DNA from: Clostridia bacterium
GTDB lineage: Bacteria > Bacillota > Peptococcia > Peptococcales > BICA1-8
Assembly (NCBI GenBank): GCA_012720075.1
Contig: JAAXZE010000139.1
Location: forward strand, 1 to 39,820
Direction: 5' to 3'
Length of the DNA: 39,820 nucleotides
Every line of letters begins with the position of its first letter. The stretch's first letter is position 1. Position numbers and translations under genes: made by a program. Positions 25,405 through 33,589 of this stretch are shown piece by piece. The notes below the pieces were generated by a model. It was not told the origin of the DNA. It worked only from the letters and a program-made list of their open reading frames with translations, and did not search any database.

Positions 25405-26487
25405 CTAATAAGTGATTCGATATTTATCCAAAAATTCCCTTCTGGAAAACTCTTTTGTCACGCAATTCTCCATAAAAGCTATTGAGCCCTGTTTCAAATT
25501 ATTATCGGGAACCATACTGAGTTTTATATTGCAGTTATTTTGAAAATAAGTGATATTTTCATTTTTTTGTCCTTTTAATTGGGATAGTTCTTTGGGATGG
25601 CAATATAGGGTGAGCTCGTTTTCTTCATTTCCAAGCTTATATTCATTTAAAAAAAATTCAATTTGATGGCGAAAAATCCTGGATTTTACCAGCTCACCAA
25701 AGGCAGGATGATATGGTCCGGCAATCAAATCTTTTCCAAAAAGAAGGTTATCAGTTGCCTGTAAACCCATACGGATTATAGGAATATCAGCCTGGGCAAA
25801 AAGTATGGCCATTATTGCACAGGTATCAATAGCAGTCTCCAAGGTCCATGGTTTAAATAATCCTTGAAAATAAAGGGACGCCAATGAGGTTTCTCTGATT
25901 ACTACCGTGGGATAAATTCGAACGAAATCGGGGTTTAACTCAATTACCCTCCGGGTTGAGTATAAAGCTTTTTCCCGATTATCCTTAGGTAAACCGAGCA
26001 TCAGCTGAATTCCCACTTTTATTCCCGATTTTTTTATAAGACCCACAGCTTCTTCCACCTGTCCTGCTGTATGGCCCCTTTGACTGGCGGCCAGCACTTC
26101 ATCGTCCATAGACTGGACCCCTAATTCTACCGTGGTAACACCAAAACCGACCAGTCGGTTCATAACCTCCGGATTAATATAATCGGGCCGGGTAGAAAGA
26201 CGAATACCGTCAATGAGGTGTTTCTGTTTGAGTTTCAAGGCAATAGAAAGCAAATTTTCCTGGATATCATCTCTTATACCGGTAAAACTCCCACCATAAA
26301 AAGCCAGTTCTATGTAGGCATTTTCCAGGTCAGGGAAGGTTTCCCGGTAAGTTGATACCATGGCTTTAACGCTTTCTGCTGTAGGTCCCATAAAAGAACC
26401 GGCAATTTTTCTCTGATTGCAAAAAACACAGGTATGGGGACAACCCATATGGGGAACAAAAATGGGGATAATCAAGGTCCTACTCAT
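25405..26487 (-). CDS. Radical SAM protein, Elp3-like, function unknown
   Basis: Radical SAM enzyme of 360 residues. The [4Fe-4S]/SAM motif is Cys16, Cys20 and Cys23 in GCPHTCVFCNQ, followed by FYGGSFTGI (the GGE-like SAM region), LSTRPDYINPEVM, TVELGVQSMDDEVL and GIQLMLGLPKDN. These place it near the Elp3/HemN-like radical SAM proteins, but I see no acetyltransferase domain after the barrel, only about 110 poorly characterised residues with HPAFGELVKSRIF. The ATG overlaps the rnc stop by 8 bases. From memory, clostridial genomes often carry such a gene between rnc and smc, which hints at an RNA- or translation-related job. The substrate is unknown to me. Confidence 0.85.
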   Translation of the reverse strand: MSRTLIIPIFVPHMGCPHTCVFCNQRKIAGSFMGPTAESVKAMVSTYRETFPDLENAYIELAFYGGSFTGIRDDIQENLLSIALKLKQKHLIDGIRLSTRPDYINPEVMNRLVGFGVTTVELGVQSMDDEVLAASQRGHTAGQVEEAVGLIKKSGIKVGIQLMLGLPKDNREKALYSTRRVIELNPDFVRIYPTVVIRETSLASLYFQGLFKPWTLETAIDTCAIMAILFAQADIPIIRMGLQATDNLLFGKDLIAGPYHPAFGELVKSRIFRHQIEFFLNEYKLGNEENELTLYCHPKELSQLKGQKNENITYFQNNCNIKLSMVPDNNLKQGSIAFMENCVTKEFSRREFLDKYRITY

Positions 26488-27193
26488 TTAGTTCACCCAT
26501 TTTGATTAAAGCCTGGTGGGCGGCATTTTGCTCAGCTTCTTTTTTAGTACGGCCTTTTCCTTGAGAAATAAGGCGTCCGGAACGAAAAATACCTGCAACA
26601 AATTCTTTTTCATGATCAGGTCCCGTTTCGGATATTATTTGATATTCAATTACACCATCGGCTTGTTTTTGTATTAATTCTTGAAACTGGGTTTTGTAAT
26701 CACCATAATGGCCTAAGATGACCTTTTCAATTTCCGGCTTTAAAAAACCCAAAACAACATCCCGGATAGCATTAATTCCCAGCTCTATGTACAAAGCGCC
26801 AACCAAAGCCTCAAAGGCATCGGCAAGATTAGAAGGCCGTGTCGCTCCTCCTCCGATCTTTTCCCCTTTACCCATTAATAAATATTGTCCAATACCCAGA
26901 CGGTTTGCGGCTTTTGCCAAACTGCTCTCACATACAACGGCGGCCCGCATTTTTGTTAATTCCCCTTCACTTTTTTCAGGAAATTGATGATAGAGATAAT
27001 CACCCACTATAAGGCCTACTACTGCATCCCCTAAAAATTCAAGCCTCTGATTATGGCTCCCAACTTGATTTCCTTTTTCGAAAACATAGGAAGGGTGAAT
27101 TAGCGCAGAATTTAATAAATCATATTTAGCCAATTTTAATCCGATATTGGCCAGTAATTTTTGTAATTGGCTAATTCTCTGTTCACTAACCAT
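26480..27193 (-). CDS. rnc: Ribonuclease III
   Basis: Double-strand-specific endoribonuclease that processes rRNA precursors and structured mRNAs. From ATG 27193 the product has 237 residues, with the RNase III signature HNQRLEFLGDAVVGLIVGDYLY (Glu52 and Asp56), the second acidic set in NLADAFEALVGALYIE, and a C-terminal double-stranded RNA-binding domain ending SQGKGRTKKEAEQNAAHQALIKMG. A longer frame opens at 27214, but GGAGGTGAAGAA directly before ATG 27193 decides the start. It is the first gene after the fabF terminator and overlaps the radical SAM gene. Confidence 0.97.
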   Translation of the reverse strand: MVSEQRISQLQKLLANIGLKLAKYDLLNSALIHPSYVFEKGNQVGSHNQRLEFLGDAVVGLIVGDYLYHQFPEKSEGELTKMRAAVVCESSLAKAANRLGIGQYLLMGKGEKIGGGATRPSNLADAFEALVGALYIELGINAIRDVVLGFLKPEIEKVILGHYGDYKTQFQELIQKQADGVIEYQIISETGPDHEKEFVAGIFRSGRLISQGKGRTKKEAEQNAAHQALIKMGELNE

Positions 27194-27216
27194 TTCTTCA
27201 CCTCCGTAACACATAT

Positions 27217-27245
27217 ATTTTACACATTGCGACTGAGGAGAGCAA
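27217..27245 (-). promoter_or_regulatory. Probable sigma-A-type promoter for rnc–smc–ftsY transcript
   Basis: On the minus strand TTGCTC (27245-27240) and TAAAAT (27222-27217) are 17 bases apart. The predicted start would leave a short leader of about 17 bases that still contains the rnc ribosome site. Both boxes are imperfect, so this is moderate evidence, helped by the terminator just upstream. Confidence 0.45.
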
Positions 27246-27303
27246 ATGAATATTAGTGAATAGTCAATCAGCCGGAAAAATATAATATTTATTGCGATTA
27301 AGC

Positions 27304-27328
27304 AAAAAGGTTAGCCAGCGCTAACCTT
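27304..27328 (-). terminator. Rho-independent terminator after fabF
   Basis: Perfect 9-base-pair stem (AAGGTTAGC at 27307-27315, GCTAACCTT at 27320-27328) with a 4-base loop, followed on the minus strand by five U. It starts 5 bases after the fabF stop and closes the fatty-acid operon. Confidence 0.88.
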
Positions 27329-27333
27329 CCTGT

Positions 27334-28578
27334 TTATCCCCTATATTTTCCCAAAATAACCGTTGCATTATGGCCGCCAAAGCCTAAAGAATTAGATAAA
27401 GTATAAAAAACTTCTTTTTCACGTTTAACATTAGGTACATAATCCAAATCACATTCGGGATCAGGATTTTCATAATTTATCGTCGGCGGAATAACGCCAT
27501 CCCGAATGGTCAGGGCACAAACCATCAGTTCTAAAGCCCCTGCCGCCCCTAACAGGTGGCCGGTCATGGATTTGGTTGAACTAATTGCAACTTTATAGGC
27601 TGCTTCTCCAAAAACCTGTTTTATGGCCATGGTTTCAAATTTATCATTTAATTCTGTAGAAGTGCCATGGGCATTTATATAATCAATGTTTTCCGGTTCT
27701 AATCCGGCATCATTAAGGGCAGCCCGCATAGCCCTGGCCGCACCTTCCCCATCAGGTGACGGTGCTGTAATATGGTGGGCATCAGCCGTAGAGCCATAGC
27801 CTAAGACCTCGGCATAAATCTTTGCACCTCGTTTTAAGGCATGTTCTAATGTTTCTAAAATAAGGATGGCAGCCCCTTCGCCCATTACAAAACCATCACG
27901 GTCCTTATCAAAAGGACGGCTGGCTTTGGTGGGTTCATCATTACGGGTTGATAAAGCTTTCATAGAGCAAAAGCCTGCGAAAGAAAGAGGAGTTATGGAA
28001 GCCTCGGTGCCGCCGGTAATTACTATGTCAGCATCGCCCCGCTGGATTAGTTTAAAGGCATCTCCAACGGCATTTGTACCTGAAGCACAGGCGCTGACCA
28101 CGGTAATATTAGGTCCTTTAGCTCCAAAATAAATGGAAATTTGACCGGCAGCCATATTGACAATCATCATAGGAACCATAAATGGGCTGGTCCGATTGGG
28201 TCCTTTATTGTATAACACTTTGCATTGCTCTTCCATGGTTTCTATGCCGCCAATACCCGAACCTAGAATAACGCCAACCCGGTTTAAATCAACCATTGTT
28301 AATTCCAGTTGACTGTCTTCAACAGCCATTTTAGCCGCTGCAACAGCATATTGAGTAAATAAATCCATTCGGCGTATTTCTTTTTTATCCAAAAAATCCT
28401 CCGGATTAAAATCCTTAACCTCTCCGGCTATACGGGTCGGCAATTGGCTGGCATCAAACCTGGTAATAGGACCAATACCCGATTTGCCTTCAAGTAAATT
28501 GGACCAAAATTTTTCTATTCCAGTTCCCACTGGGGAAATTATGCCTAAACCAGTAATAACTACTCTTTTCTCCGACAT
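27334..28578 (-). CDS. fabF: 3-oxoacyl-[acyl-carrier-protein] synthase II (FabF)
   Basis: Condensing enzyme that elongates acyl-ACP with malonyl-ACP. The 414-residue protein has the Cys-His-His site: Cys164 in VSACASGTN, His in [11 protein letters not shown] near residue 303, and the [13 protein letters not shown] motif with the second His and Lys. It ends [16 protein letters not shown]. It lies 82 bases after the second FabK-like gene and just before a terminator. In anaerobes lacking FabB, FabF homologues can also elongate unsaturated intermediates; that is family knowledge and not shown here. Confidence 0.97.
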   Translation of the reverse strand: MSEKRVVITGLGIISPVGTGIEKFWSNLLEGKSGIGPITRFDASQLPTRIAGEVKDFNPEDFLDKKEIRRMDLFTQYAVAAAKMAVEDSQLELTMVDLNRVGVILGSGIGGIETMEEQCKVLYNKGPNRTSPFMVPMMIVNMAAGQISIYFGAKGPNITVVSACASGTNAVGDAFKLIQRGDADIVITGGTEASITPLSFAGFCSMKALSTRNDEPTKASRPFDKDRDGFVMGEGAAILILETLEHALKRGAKIYAEVLGYGSTADAHHITAPSPDGEGAARAMRAALNDAGLEPENIDYINAHGTSTELNDKFETMAIKQVFGEAAYKVAISSTKSMTGHLLGAAGALELMVCALTIRDGVIPPTINYENPDPECDLDYVPNVKREKEVFYTLSNSLGFGGHNATVILGKYRG

Positions 28579-28660
28579 TTCAACACCCTCTCATAGAAGT
28601 GACTATTAACTCTGGCAACTCTTAATCAGCAGTATAAAATGTTAAAGCATAGTTAATTTT

Positions 28661-29608
28661 CTAGAGGTTTTTTAAATCCTCCACCAGTTTGCGGATAATT
28701 TCTCCAGCCGGTAATATTTCTTTGATTTTTTCAATGTATTCTCCGGAGAAAATTAATCCTTCATCTAAGTTTCCTTGTTGAGCATTAACTAAAGCATCCA
28801 TTATACAAAAGTTTTTCTTGCATTTTTTTAAGCAAGCTTTACAATTTTTTGGGGTAAGATCAAATTGAGGATTATTAATTTTTTCGCTAAATTTGTTTCT
28901 AATTGCCCTTCCCGGTAGCCCTACAGGACTATCAATTAGAATTATGTCTTCTTTGGTCGCTTTAGTATAAACTTCTTTAAGGTTAGGAGCAGCATTTGAC
29001 TCGGAACTGGCTGCAAATCTGGTTCCCATTTGGACCCCATCGGCACCTAATTCAAAGGCCTCTTTCACATCAAGGGCATTGACAATTCCTCCCGCTGCTA
29101 TTACCGAAATAGATACAGCTTCTTTTACCTTAGGGACAATTTCCCGCATTGATTCTAAAGTCCCCAAATGCCCCCCTGCTTCTTTGCCCTCCACAACTAC
29201 CGCCGAGGCTCCTAATTCTTCCGATATTTTAGCCAGTTTAGCCGTTGACACTATAGGAACCAACGGAGTTTTAGCATCACTACACCATTTAAATATATCT
29301 CTGGAAAAACCAGCCCCTTGAATAATCAAATCGATACCTTCTTCTAGGGCAGTGTGTACTAATTGAGCAAATTGAGAAGCAGCAAACATAATATTAATAC
29401 CTATGATGCCTTTTGAATGTTCCCGGGCCCAACGAATTTCCCTTTTGAGCTCATTAATTTCCATCCCGGTAGCGGCAATTATTCCTATACCGCCGGCGTT
29501 GGCAACGGCTGCAGCTAAAGGAGCAGTGGAAATTCTTACTGCCATTCCGCCTTGGATTATTGGATATTTTGGTCTTAAATTACCTATTCGTAATTCCGGA
29601 AGTTTCAA
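28661..29608 (-). CDS. FabK/nitronate-monooxygenase-family FMN protein with a four-cysteine cluster
   Basis: FMN-binding TIM-barrel protein of the NMO/FabK family, 315 residues from TTG 29608 (GGAGGAG six bases upstream). Family marks are PIIQGGMAVRIS at 16-27, GGIGIIAATG at 39-48, EAGGHLG with His147, IAAGGI and VQMGTRF near 192. It differs from the true FabK of this operon (31644-32582) and carries four close cysteines, Cys256, 259, 263 and 268 (CKACLKKCKKNFC), a spacing that could bind an iron-sulfur cluster. Helicobacter FabX, an NMO-family enzyme that makes unsaturated fatty acids without oxygen, is known to have FMN and a [4Fe-4S] cluster, so a FabX-like role is a reasonable hypothesis. 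A terminator separates it from acpP. The reading upstream of 29608 runs through that terminator and was rejected as coding. The specific activity is unproven. Confidence 0.8.
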   Translation of the reverse strand: MKLPELRIGNLRPKYPIIQGGMAVRISTAPLAAAVANAGGIGIIAATGMEINELKREIRWAREHSKGIIGINIMFAASQFAQLVHTALEEGIDLIIQGAGFSRDIFKWCSDAKTPLVPIVSTAKLAKISEELGASAVVVEGKEAGGHLGTLESMREIVPKVKEAVSISVIAAGGIVNALDVKEAFELGADGVQMGTRFAASSESNAAPNLKEVYTKATKEDIILIDSPVGLPGRAIRNKFSEKINNPQFDLTPKNCKACLKKCKKNFCIMDALVNAQQGNLDEGLIFSGEYIEKIKEILPAGEIIRKLVEDLKNL

Positions 29609-29634
29609 CCGTAACTCCTCCAATTTATCTATTT

Positions 29635-29667
29635 GAAAAAAAGTCCCGTTATCAATGACGGGACTTT
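29635..29667 (-). terminator. Intra-operon terminator between acpP and the FabK-like gene
   Basis: Nine-base-pair stem (AAAGTCCCG at 29640-29648, CGGGACTTT at 29659-29667) with a 10-base loop, followed on the minus strand by a strong U run. It lies 10 bases after the acpP stop and about 26 bases before the downstream TTG start, so it should lower transcription of the FabK-like gene and fabF relative to acpP. Confidence 0.82.
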
Positions 29668-29677
29668 CTAATCTCAC

Positions 29678-29908
29678 CTATTGTACTTTTGCTTTGATAT
29701 ATTCTACAGCTGCTCCGATACTTCTAATTTTTTCAGCATCCTCATCGGGAATTTCTATATCAAATTCCTCTTCTAATGCCATTACCAATTCAACAACATC
29801 TAAGGAGTCAGCATTCAAATCCTCAAAGCTGGTATCTAAAGTCACATCATCGGGGTCAACCCCTAATTGTTCCACAACTATAGATTTTATTTTTTCAAAA
29901 AAATCCAT
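29678..29908 (-). CDS. acpP: Acyl carrier protein
   Basis: Carries acyl intermediates on a 4'-phosphopantetheine arm. From ATG 29908 the product has 76 residues, the standard size, is very acidic, and has the attachment serine Ser35 in [20 protein letters not shown] longer frame opens at 29929, but AAGGAGGTGAAGAGC directly precedes ATG 29908. It follows fabG after 38 bases and is followed by a terminator, fitting the very high expression usual for AcpP. Confidence 0.98.
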   Translation of the reverse strand: MDFFEKIKSIVVEQLGVDPDDVTLDTSFEDLNADSLDVVELVMALEEEFDIEIPDEDAEKIRSIGAAVEYIKAKVQ

Positions 29909-29946
29909 GCTCTTCACCTCCTTCCACAAATCCTATATTAATAATC

Positions 29947-30693
29947 TTACATTACCATTCCTCCGTCAACACAAATTATTTGTCCCGTTATGTAATCTGC
30001 TTGGGGTGAAGCCAAAAAGCTCAATACTTTGGCAACTTCCTCAGCTTTACCCAGTCTTTGCAGAGGTATCCGAGCCAATATTTGTTCTTTAACATTCTCG
30101 GGTAATTTTTCCGTCATGTCTGTTTCAATGAAACCCGGGGCAACTGCGTTTACCTGTATTCCCCTGGAAGCTAACTCCAAAGCCATTGCTTTAGTAAAGC
30201 CTATTACTCCGGATTTGGCTGCGGCGTAATTGCTCTGACCAATATTTCCAACCAAACCGACAACTGAAGAGATATTAATAATCTTGCCTTTTTTTTGTTT
30301 CATCATACTCCGGATTACGGCTTTAGTACAATTAAAAACTCCTTTAAGATTAGTTTCCATTACAGCATCCCAATCTTCTTCTTTCATCCTCATTAGTAAA
30401 CTATCTTTAGTAATACCGGCATTATTCACCAAGATACTGACAGGCCCCAATTCTTTTTCAATCATGTCCACCATTTCATTTACTTCTTCGGAGAAAGCCA
30501 CATCAGCTTTAAACGCCATTGCTTTCCCGCCGGATTGATTTATTAGTTTTACTACTTCCTGAGCCTTTTCTTCGCTGCCTTTATAATTTACAGCTACTTT
30601 CGCCCCTCTTTCAGCCAGTTCCAGGGCTATAGCCCTGCCAATTCCCCGAGAGGCTCCGGTCACTAAAACAACTTCACCGGTCAGCGGCATCAT
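29947..30693 (-). CDS. fabG: 3-oxoacyl-[acyl-carrier-protein] reductase (FabG)
   Basis: NADPH-dependent short-chain dehydrogenase that reduces 3-oxoacyl-ACP. The 248-residue protein has the cofactor motif TGASRGIGRAIA near residue 12-23, NNAGITKDSLLMRM, the catalytic Ser in INISSVVG and Tyr-x3-Lys in SNYAAAKSGVIGF. It ends in GGMVM. The first ATG overlaps the fabD stop by 4 bases, and GAGGAGGGAAT serves both neighbouring ATGs (30693 and 30690). The context among fab genes settles FabG over other short-chain dehydrogenases. Confidence 0.97.
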   Translation of the reverse strand: MMPLTGEVVLVTGASRGIGRAIALELAERGAKVAVNYKGSEEKAQEVVKLINQSGGKAMAFKADVAFSEEVNEMVDMIEKELGPVSILVNNAGITKDSLLMRMKEEDWDAVMETNLKGVFNCTKAVIRSMMKQKKGKIINISSVVGLVGNIGQSNYAAAKSGVIGFTKAMALELASRGIQVNAVAPGFIETDMTEKLPENVKEQILARIPLQRLGKAEEVAKVLSFLASPQADYITGQIICVDGGMVM

Positions 30694-31631
30694 ATTCCCT
30701 CCTCTAAACCCTTTAAAGTTTCCTGCAAGGAAAGAGAATCCTCTACATTTAAGGTTCTAACATCCTTATTTATCTTTTTAATTAATCCGGTTAATACTTT
30801 GCCGGCCCCTATTTCCACAAAAGTGGTAACACCTTCGGAAATCATTTTTCTTATGGACTGCTCCCATTTTACCGAGCTGCTAACCTGCTCTATTAAACAT
30901 CCTCTTATCTTATCTGCTTCGGTGACTATTTCAGCAGATACATTAACAACAACAGGCACTTTGGGGTCTTTTATTACTATCTTATCTAAAGTTTTCCCCA
31001 GTTCTATACCTGCCCGTTGTAAAAGGGATGAATGGAAAGGCCCGCTAACCGCTAACGGTATGGCTCTTTTGGCGCCAAAATCTTTGGCAATGCTTATTGC
31101 TTTCTCAACGGCTTGCGTATGGCCGGCTATTACAATTTGCCCCGGACAGTTAAAATTCGCCGGTTCAACTATTCCTTCACCACTGGCCGTTCTACACAAC
31201 TCTTCTACTTTTTCCTCGTCCAATCCTAAAATGGCCGCCATGGTTCCGTGACCGGGAGGAACAGCTTCTTGCATTAGCCTTCCTCTTTCTTGTACTAACC
31301 AAACTGCATCGGAAAATTCAAGGGCTTCGGCGGCCACCAGGGCTGAATATTCACCTAAACTATGGCCGGCTACATAATCAGGTTTTACTCCTGCTTCCTT
31401 TATTAACTGAAAACAAGCAACACTGGTGGTTAATAACGCAGGTTGAGTATGTATGGTTAATTTTAATTTTTCTTCAGGGCCGAAAAAGCACAAATCCGAT
31501 AAATTATATCCCAGTCTTTGGTCTGCCTCTTGAAAAATTCCTTTAGCCTGGGGAAAGTTATCATAAAGGTCCTTTCCCATTCCGACATATTGGGCACCCT
31601 GTCCGGGAAATACAAAGGCTATTTTGCCCAT
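30690..31631 (-). CDS. fabD: Malonyl CoA-acyl carrier protein transacylase (FabD)
   Basis: Loads malonyl groups from CoA onto ACP. The 313-residue protein has FPGQGAQYVGMGKDL at the N-terminus, the nucleophile Ser91 in GHSLGEYSALVAAEAL, the substrate-binding Arg in QERGRLMQ, and the catalytic His in SGPFHSSLL near residue 200. The ribosome site AAGGAGGTTGCAAA precedes the ATG. It lies 12 bases after fabK and overlaps fabG by 4 bases. Confidence 0.97.
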   Translation of the reverse strand: MGKIAFVFPGQGAQYVGMGKDLYDNFPQAKGIFQEADQRLGYNLSDLCFFGPEEKLKLTIHTQPALLTTSVACFQLIKEAGVKPDYVAGHSLGEYSALVAAEALEFSDAVWLVQERGRLMQEAVPPGHGTMAAILGLDEEKVEELCRTASGEGIVEPANFNCPGQIVIAGHTQAVEKAISIAKDFGAKRAIPLAVSGPFHSSLLQRAGIELGKTLDKIVIKDPKVPVVVNVSAEIVTEADKIRGCLIEQVSSSVKWEQSIRKMISEGVTTFVEIGAGKVLTGLIKKINKDVRTLNVEDSLSLQETLKGLEEGI

Positions 31632-31643
31632 TTTGCAACCTCC

Positions 31644-32582
31644 TTACAGCAATTTTTGCAATTTTTTCAGTATCTCTTCTCCTTCTGCTATTATTTCTTC
31701 AATAATTTCTTTGGAAGGTTGTACCTTATTTACCATAGCAGCAATCTGGCCGCTCATTACCGAGCCCATGACAACATCACCGTCAATAACGGCGTCCCGA
31801 AGTCTGCCGGCACCTAATTTCTCAAACTCTTCCTTTCCGGCATTTCGACTGGCCAATTCTTCAAATGCTTTGGTAAGTTTATTTTTAAGAACACGAACAT
31901 AGTGCCCGTTATAACCGGTTAATACGGTATCCCTGTCTTTGGCTTCAATAATAGCGGCTTTATAATTTGGATGTACGGTACATTCTTCAGCACAGATGAA
32001 TCTAGTACCCATTTGCACTCCAACGGCACCCAAGCTTAGAGCCGCAATTAAACCTCTCCCGTCATAGATGCCCCCGGCGGCAATTACCGGCAAATCTACG
32101 GCATCTACTATCTGGGGTACTAAAGCCATGGTTGTTATTTCTCCCACATGACCGCCGCACTCCATGCCTTCGGCTATTAAACCGTCGACACCGGTTCTGG
32201 CTAATCTTTTAGCTAAAGCCACGGAAGATACAACAGGAAATACTTTAATGCCAACTTCTTTTAATTTTGAAATATGTTTGCCGGGATTACCGGCTCCGGT
32301 GGTTATAACAGCCACCTTTTCTTCCACAACAACATCAATTAACTCTTCCACATAGGGCGACATGTAATAAATATTCACTCCGAAAGGTTTATCGGTCAAA
32401 CTCCGGGCTTTTTTGATTTCTTCCCGGACCACTTGGGGAGGAGCATTTCCTGCACCGATAATACCTAAACCTCCGGCTTCAGAAACAGCCGCCGCTAACT
32501 GGGCCGTTGCTACCCAAGCCATTCCACCTTGAATAATAGGGTATTTAATTCCTAAAAGGGTACATAATTCAGTGGTAAGCAT
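31644..32582 (-). CDS. fabK: Enoyl-[acyl-carrier-protein] reductase II (FabK)
   Basis: FMN-dependent enoyl-ACP reductase that finishes each elongation cycle, an alternative to FabI. The 312-residue protein matches the streptococcal FabK pattern: YPIIQGGMAWVATAQLAAAVSEAGGLGIIGAGNAP at 14-48, LTDKPFGVNI, ITTGAGNP, AEGMECGGHVG with His145, and VQMGTRF near residue 195. It lacks the clustered cysteines of its paralogue two genes downstream of acpP. It sits 11 bases after fabH and 12 bases before fabD, the usual place for FabK in clostridial fab operons. Confidence 0.95.
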   Translation of the reverse strand: MLTTELCTLLGIKYPIIQGGMAWVATAQLAAAVSEAGGLGIIGAGNAPPQVVREEIKKARSLTDKPFGVNIYYMSPYVEELIDVVVEEKVAVITTGAGNPGKHISKLKEVGIKVFPVVSSVALAKRLARTGVDGLIAEGMECGGHVGEITTMALVPQIVDAVDLPVIAAGGIYDGRGLIAALSLGAVGVQMGTRFICAEECTVHPNYKAAIIEAKDRDTVLTGYNGHYVRVLKNKLTKAFEELASRNAGKEEFEKLGAGRLRDAVIDGDVVMGSVMSGQIAAMVNKVQPSKEIIEEIIAEGEEILKKLQKLL

Positions 32583-32593
32583 CCTTTACCTCC

Positions 32594-33589
32594 TTAATAA
32601 ATCCAGTCTAAAACGCAAGATCCCCAGGTTAAGCCGGCTCCGAAACCAACAAGAACAATCATATCGCCTTTTTTTATTTTTTTCCCCCGAACAGCTTCAT
32701 CCAAAGCCACCGGAATGGAAGCACCTGACATATTGCCATATTTGTCAAGGTTGATATAGACTTTGGAAGGGGGCAATTGCAAACGTTTTACTGCCGCATC
32801 CACAATTCTGATGTTGGCTTGATGGGGTATTAAAAAGTCAATATCGGCACAAGTCAAACCTATTTTATTCAGAGCTTTTAAAGAAGTCTCCCCCATAATC
32901 CTCACGGCAAACTTAAATACATCGTTCCCCATCATGGTTAAATAGTGTTTGCCTTGTTGTACGGATTCTAAACTTGCCGGTACTCGGGATCCCCCTGCCT
33001 CCTGGTATAATAACATAGTTCCGGAGCCGTCAGCACCTAAGTCAAAAGATAGAATGCCGCCCTCTTTCACAGGACCAAGGAGCGCAGCCCCGGCCCCATC
33101 GCCAAAGAGGATAAGTGTGCTCCGATCGGCAGGGTGTATGATTCGGCTTAATGTCTCAGTGCCAATTACCAAAACATATTTATACATACCGGTAGCGATA
33201 TATTGAGCGGCAACCGATAATCCATAGATAAATCCTGTGCAAGCGGCACTTAAATCAAAAGCAGCCGCATTTGTGGCACCTAATTTATCCTGAATTATGC
33301 AAGCTGTTGAAGGGAAAAGCATATCCGGAGTAATTGTGGCAACTATGATCAGGTCAATTTCAGTAGCCTTAATTCCGGCAGCTTCAATAGCCCTTTGGGC
33401 AGCTATCACACCCATGTCTGACGAAGCAATATGGCTCTCTGCTTTTCGTCTTTCGCTTATCCCGGTACGGGTAACTATCCATTCATCCGACGTATCAACT
33501 ATTTTTTCCAGGTCTTTATTAGTTATGATTTGTTCCGGTACATAAGAGCCGGTTCCAATAATTCCTACCGGAATTAAATTACTATTCAT
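32594..33589 (-). CDS. fabH: 3-oxoacyl-[acyl-carrier-protein] synthase III (FabH)
   Basis: Starts fatty-acid synthesis by condensing an acyl-CoA primer with malonyl-ACP. The 331-residue protein has catalytic Cys117 in SAACTGFIYGL, His256 in LIPHQANIRI and Asn286 in YGNMSGASIP. The last motif is usually GNTSAAS; the essential Asn is kept while two neighbours differ. IGTGSYVPEQIITN at the N-terminus and DEWIVTRTGISERR are typical. The ATG overlaps the plsX stop by 4 bases. Confidence 0.96.
   Translation of the reverse strand: MNSNLIPVGIIGTGSYVPEQIITNKDLEKIVDTSDEWIVTRTGISERRKAESHIASSDMGVIAAQRAIEAAGIKATEIDLIIVATITPDMLFPSTACIIQDKLGATNAAAFDLSAACTGFIYGLSVAAQYIATGMYKYVLVIGTETLSRIIHPADRSTLILFGDGAGAALLGPVKEGGILSFDLGADGSGTMLLYQEAGGSRVPASLESVQQGKHYLTMMGNDVFKFAVRIMGETSLKALNKIGLTCADIDFLIPHQANIRIVDAAVKRLQLPPSKVYINLDKYGNMSGASIPVALDEAVRGKKIKKGDMIVLVGFGAGLTWGSCVLDWIY

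Noticed and set aside
29609-29677. In-frame N-terminal extension of the FabK-like gene back to an ATG at 29677
   Set aside because: This stretch encodes the arms of the acpP terminator and reads through its U run; the TTG at 29608 has GGAGGAG upstream and fits the family N-terminus.
28661-32582. The two FabK-like genes as a recent tandem duplication
   Set aside because: They are separated by fabD, fabG and acpP, differ throughout, and only one has the cysteine cluster, so they are old, distinct paralogues.
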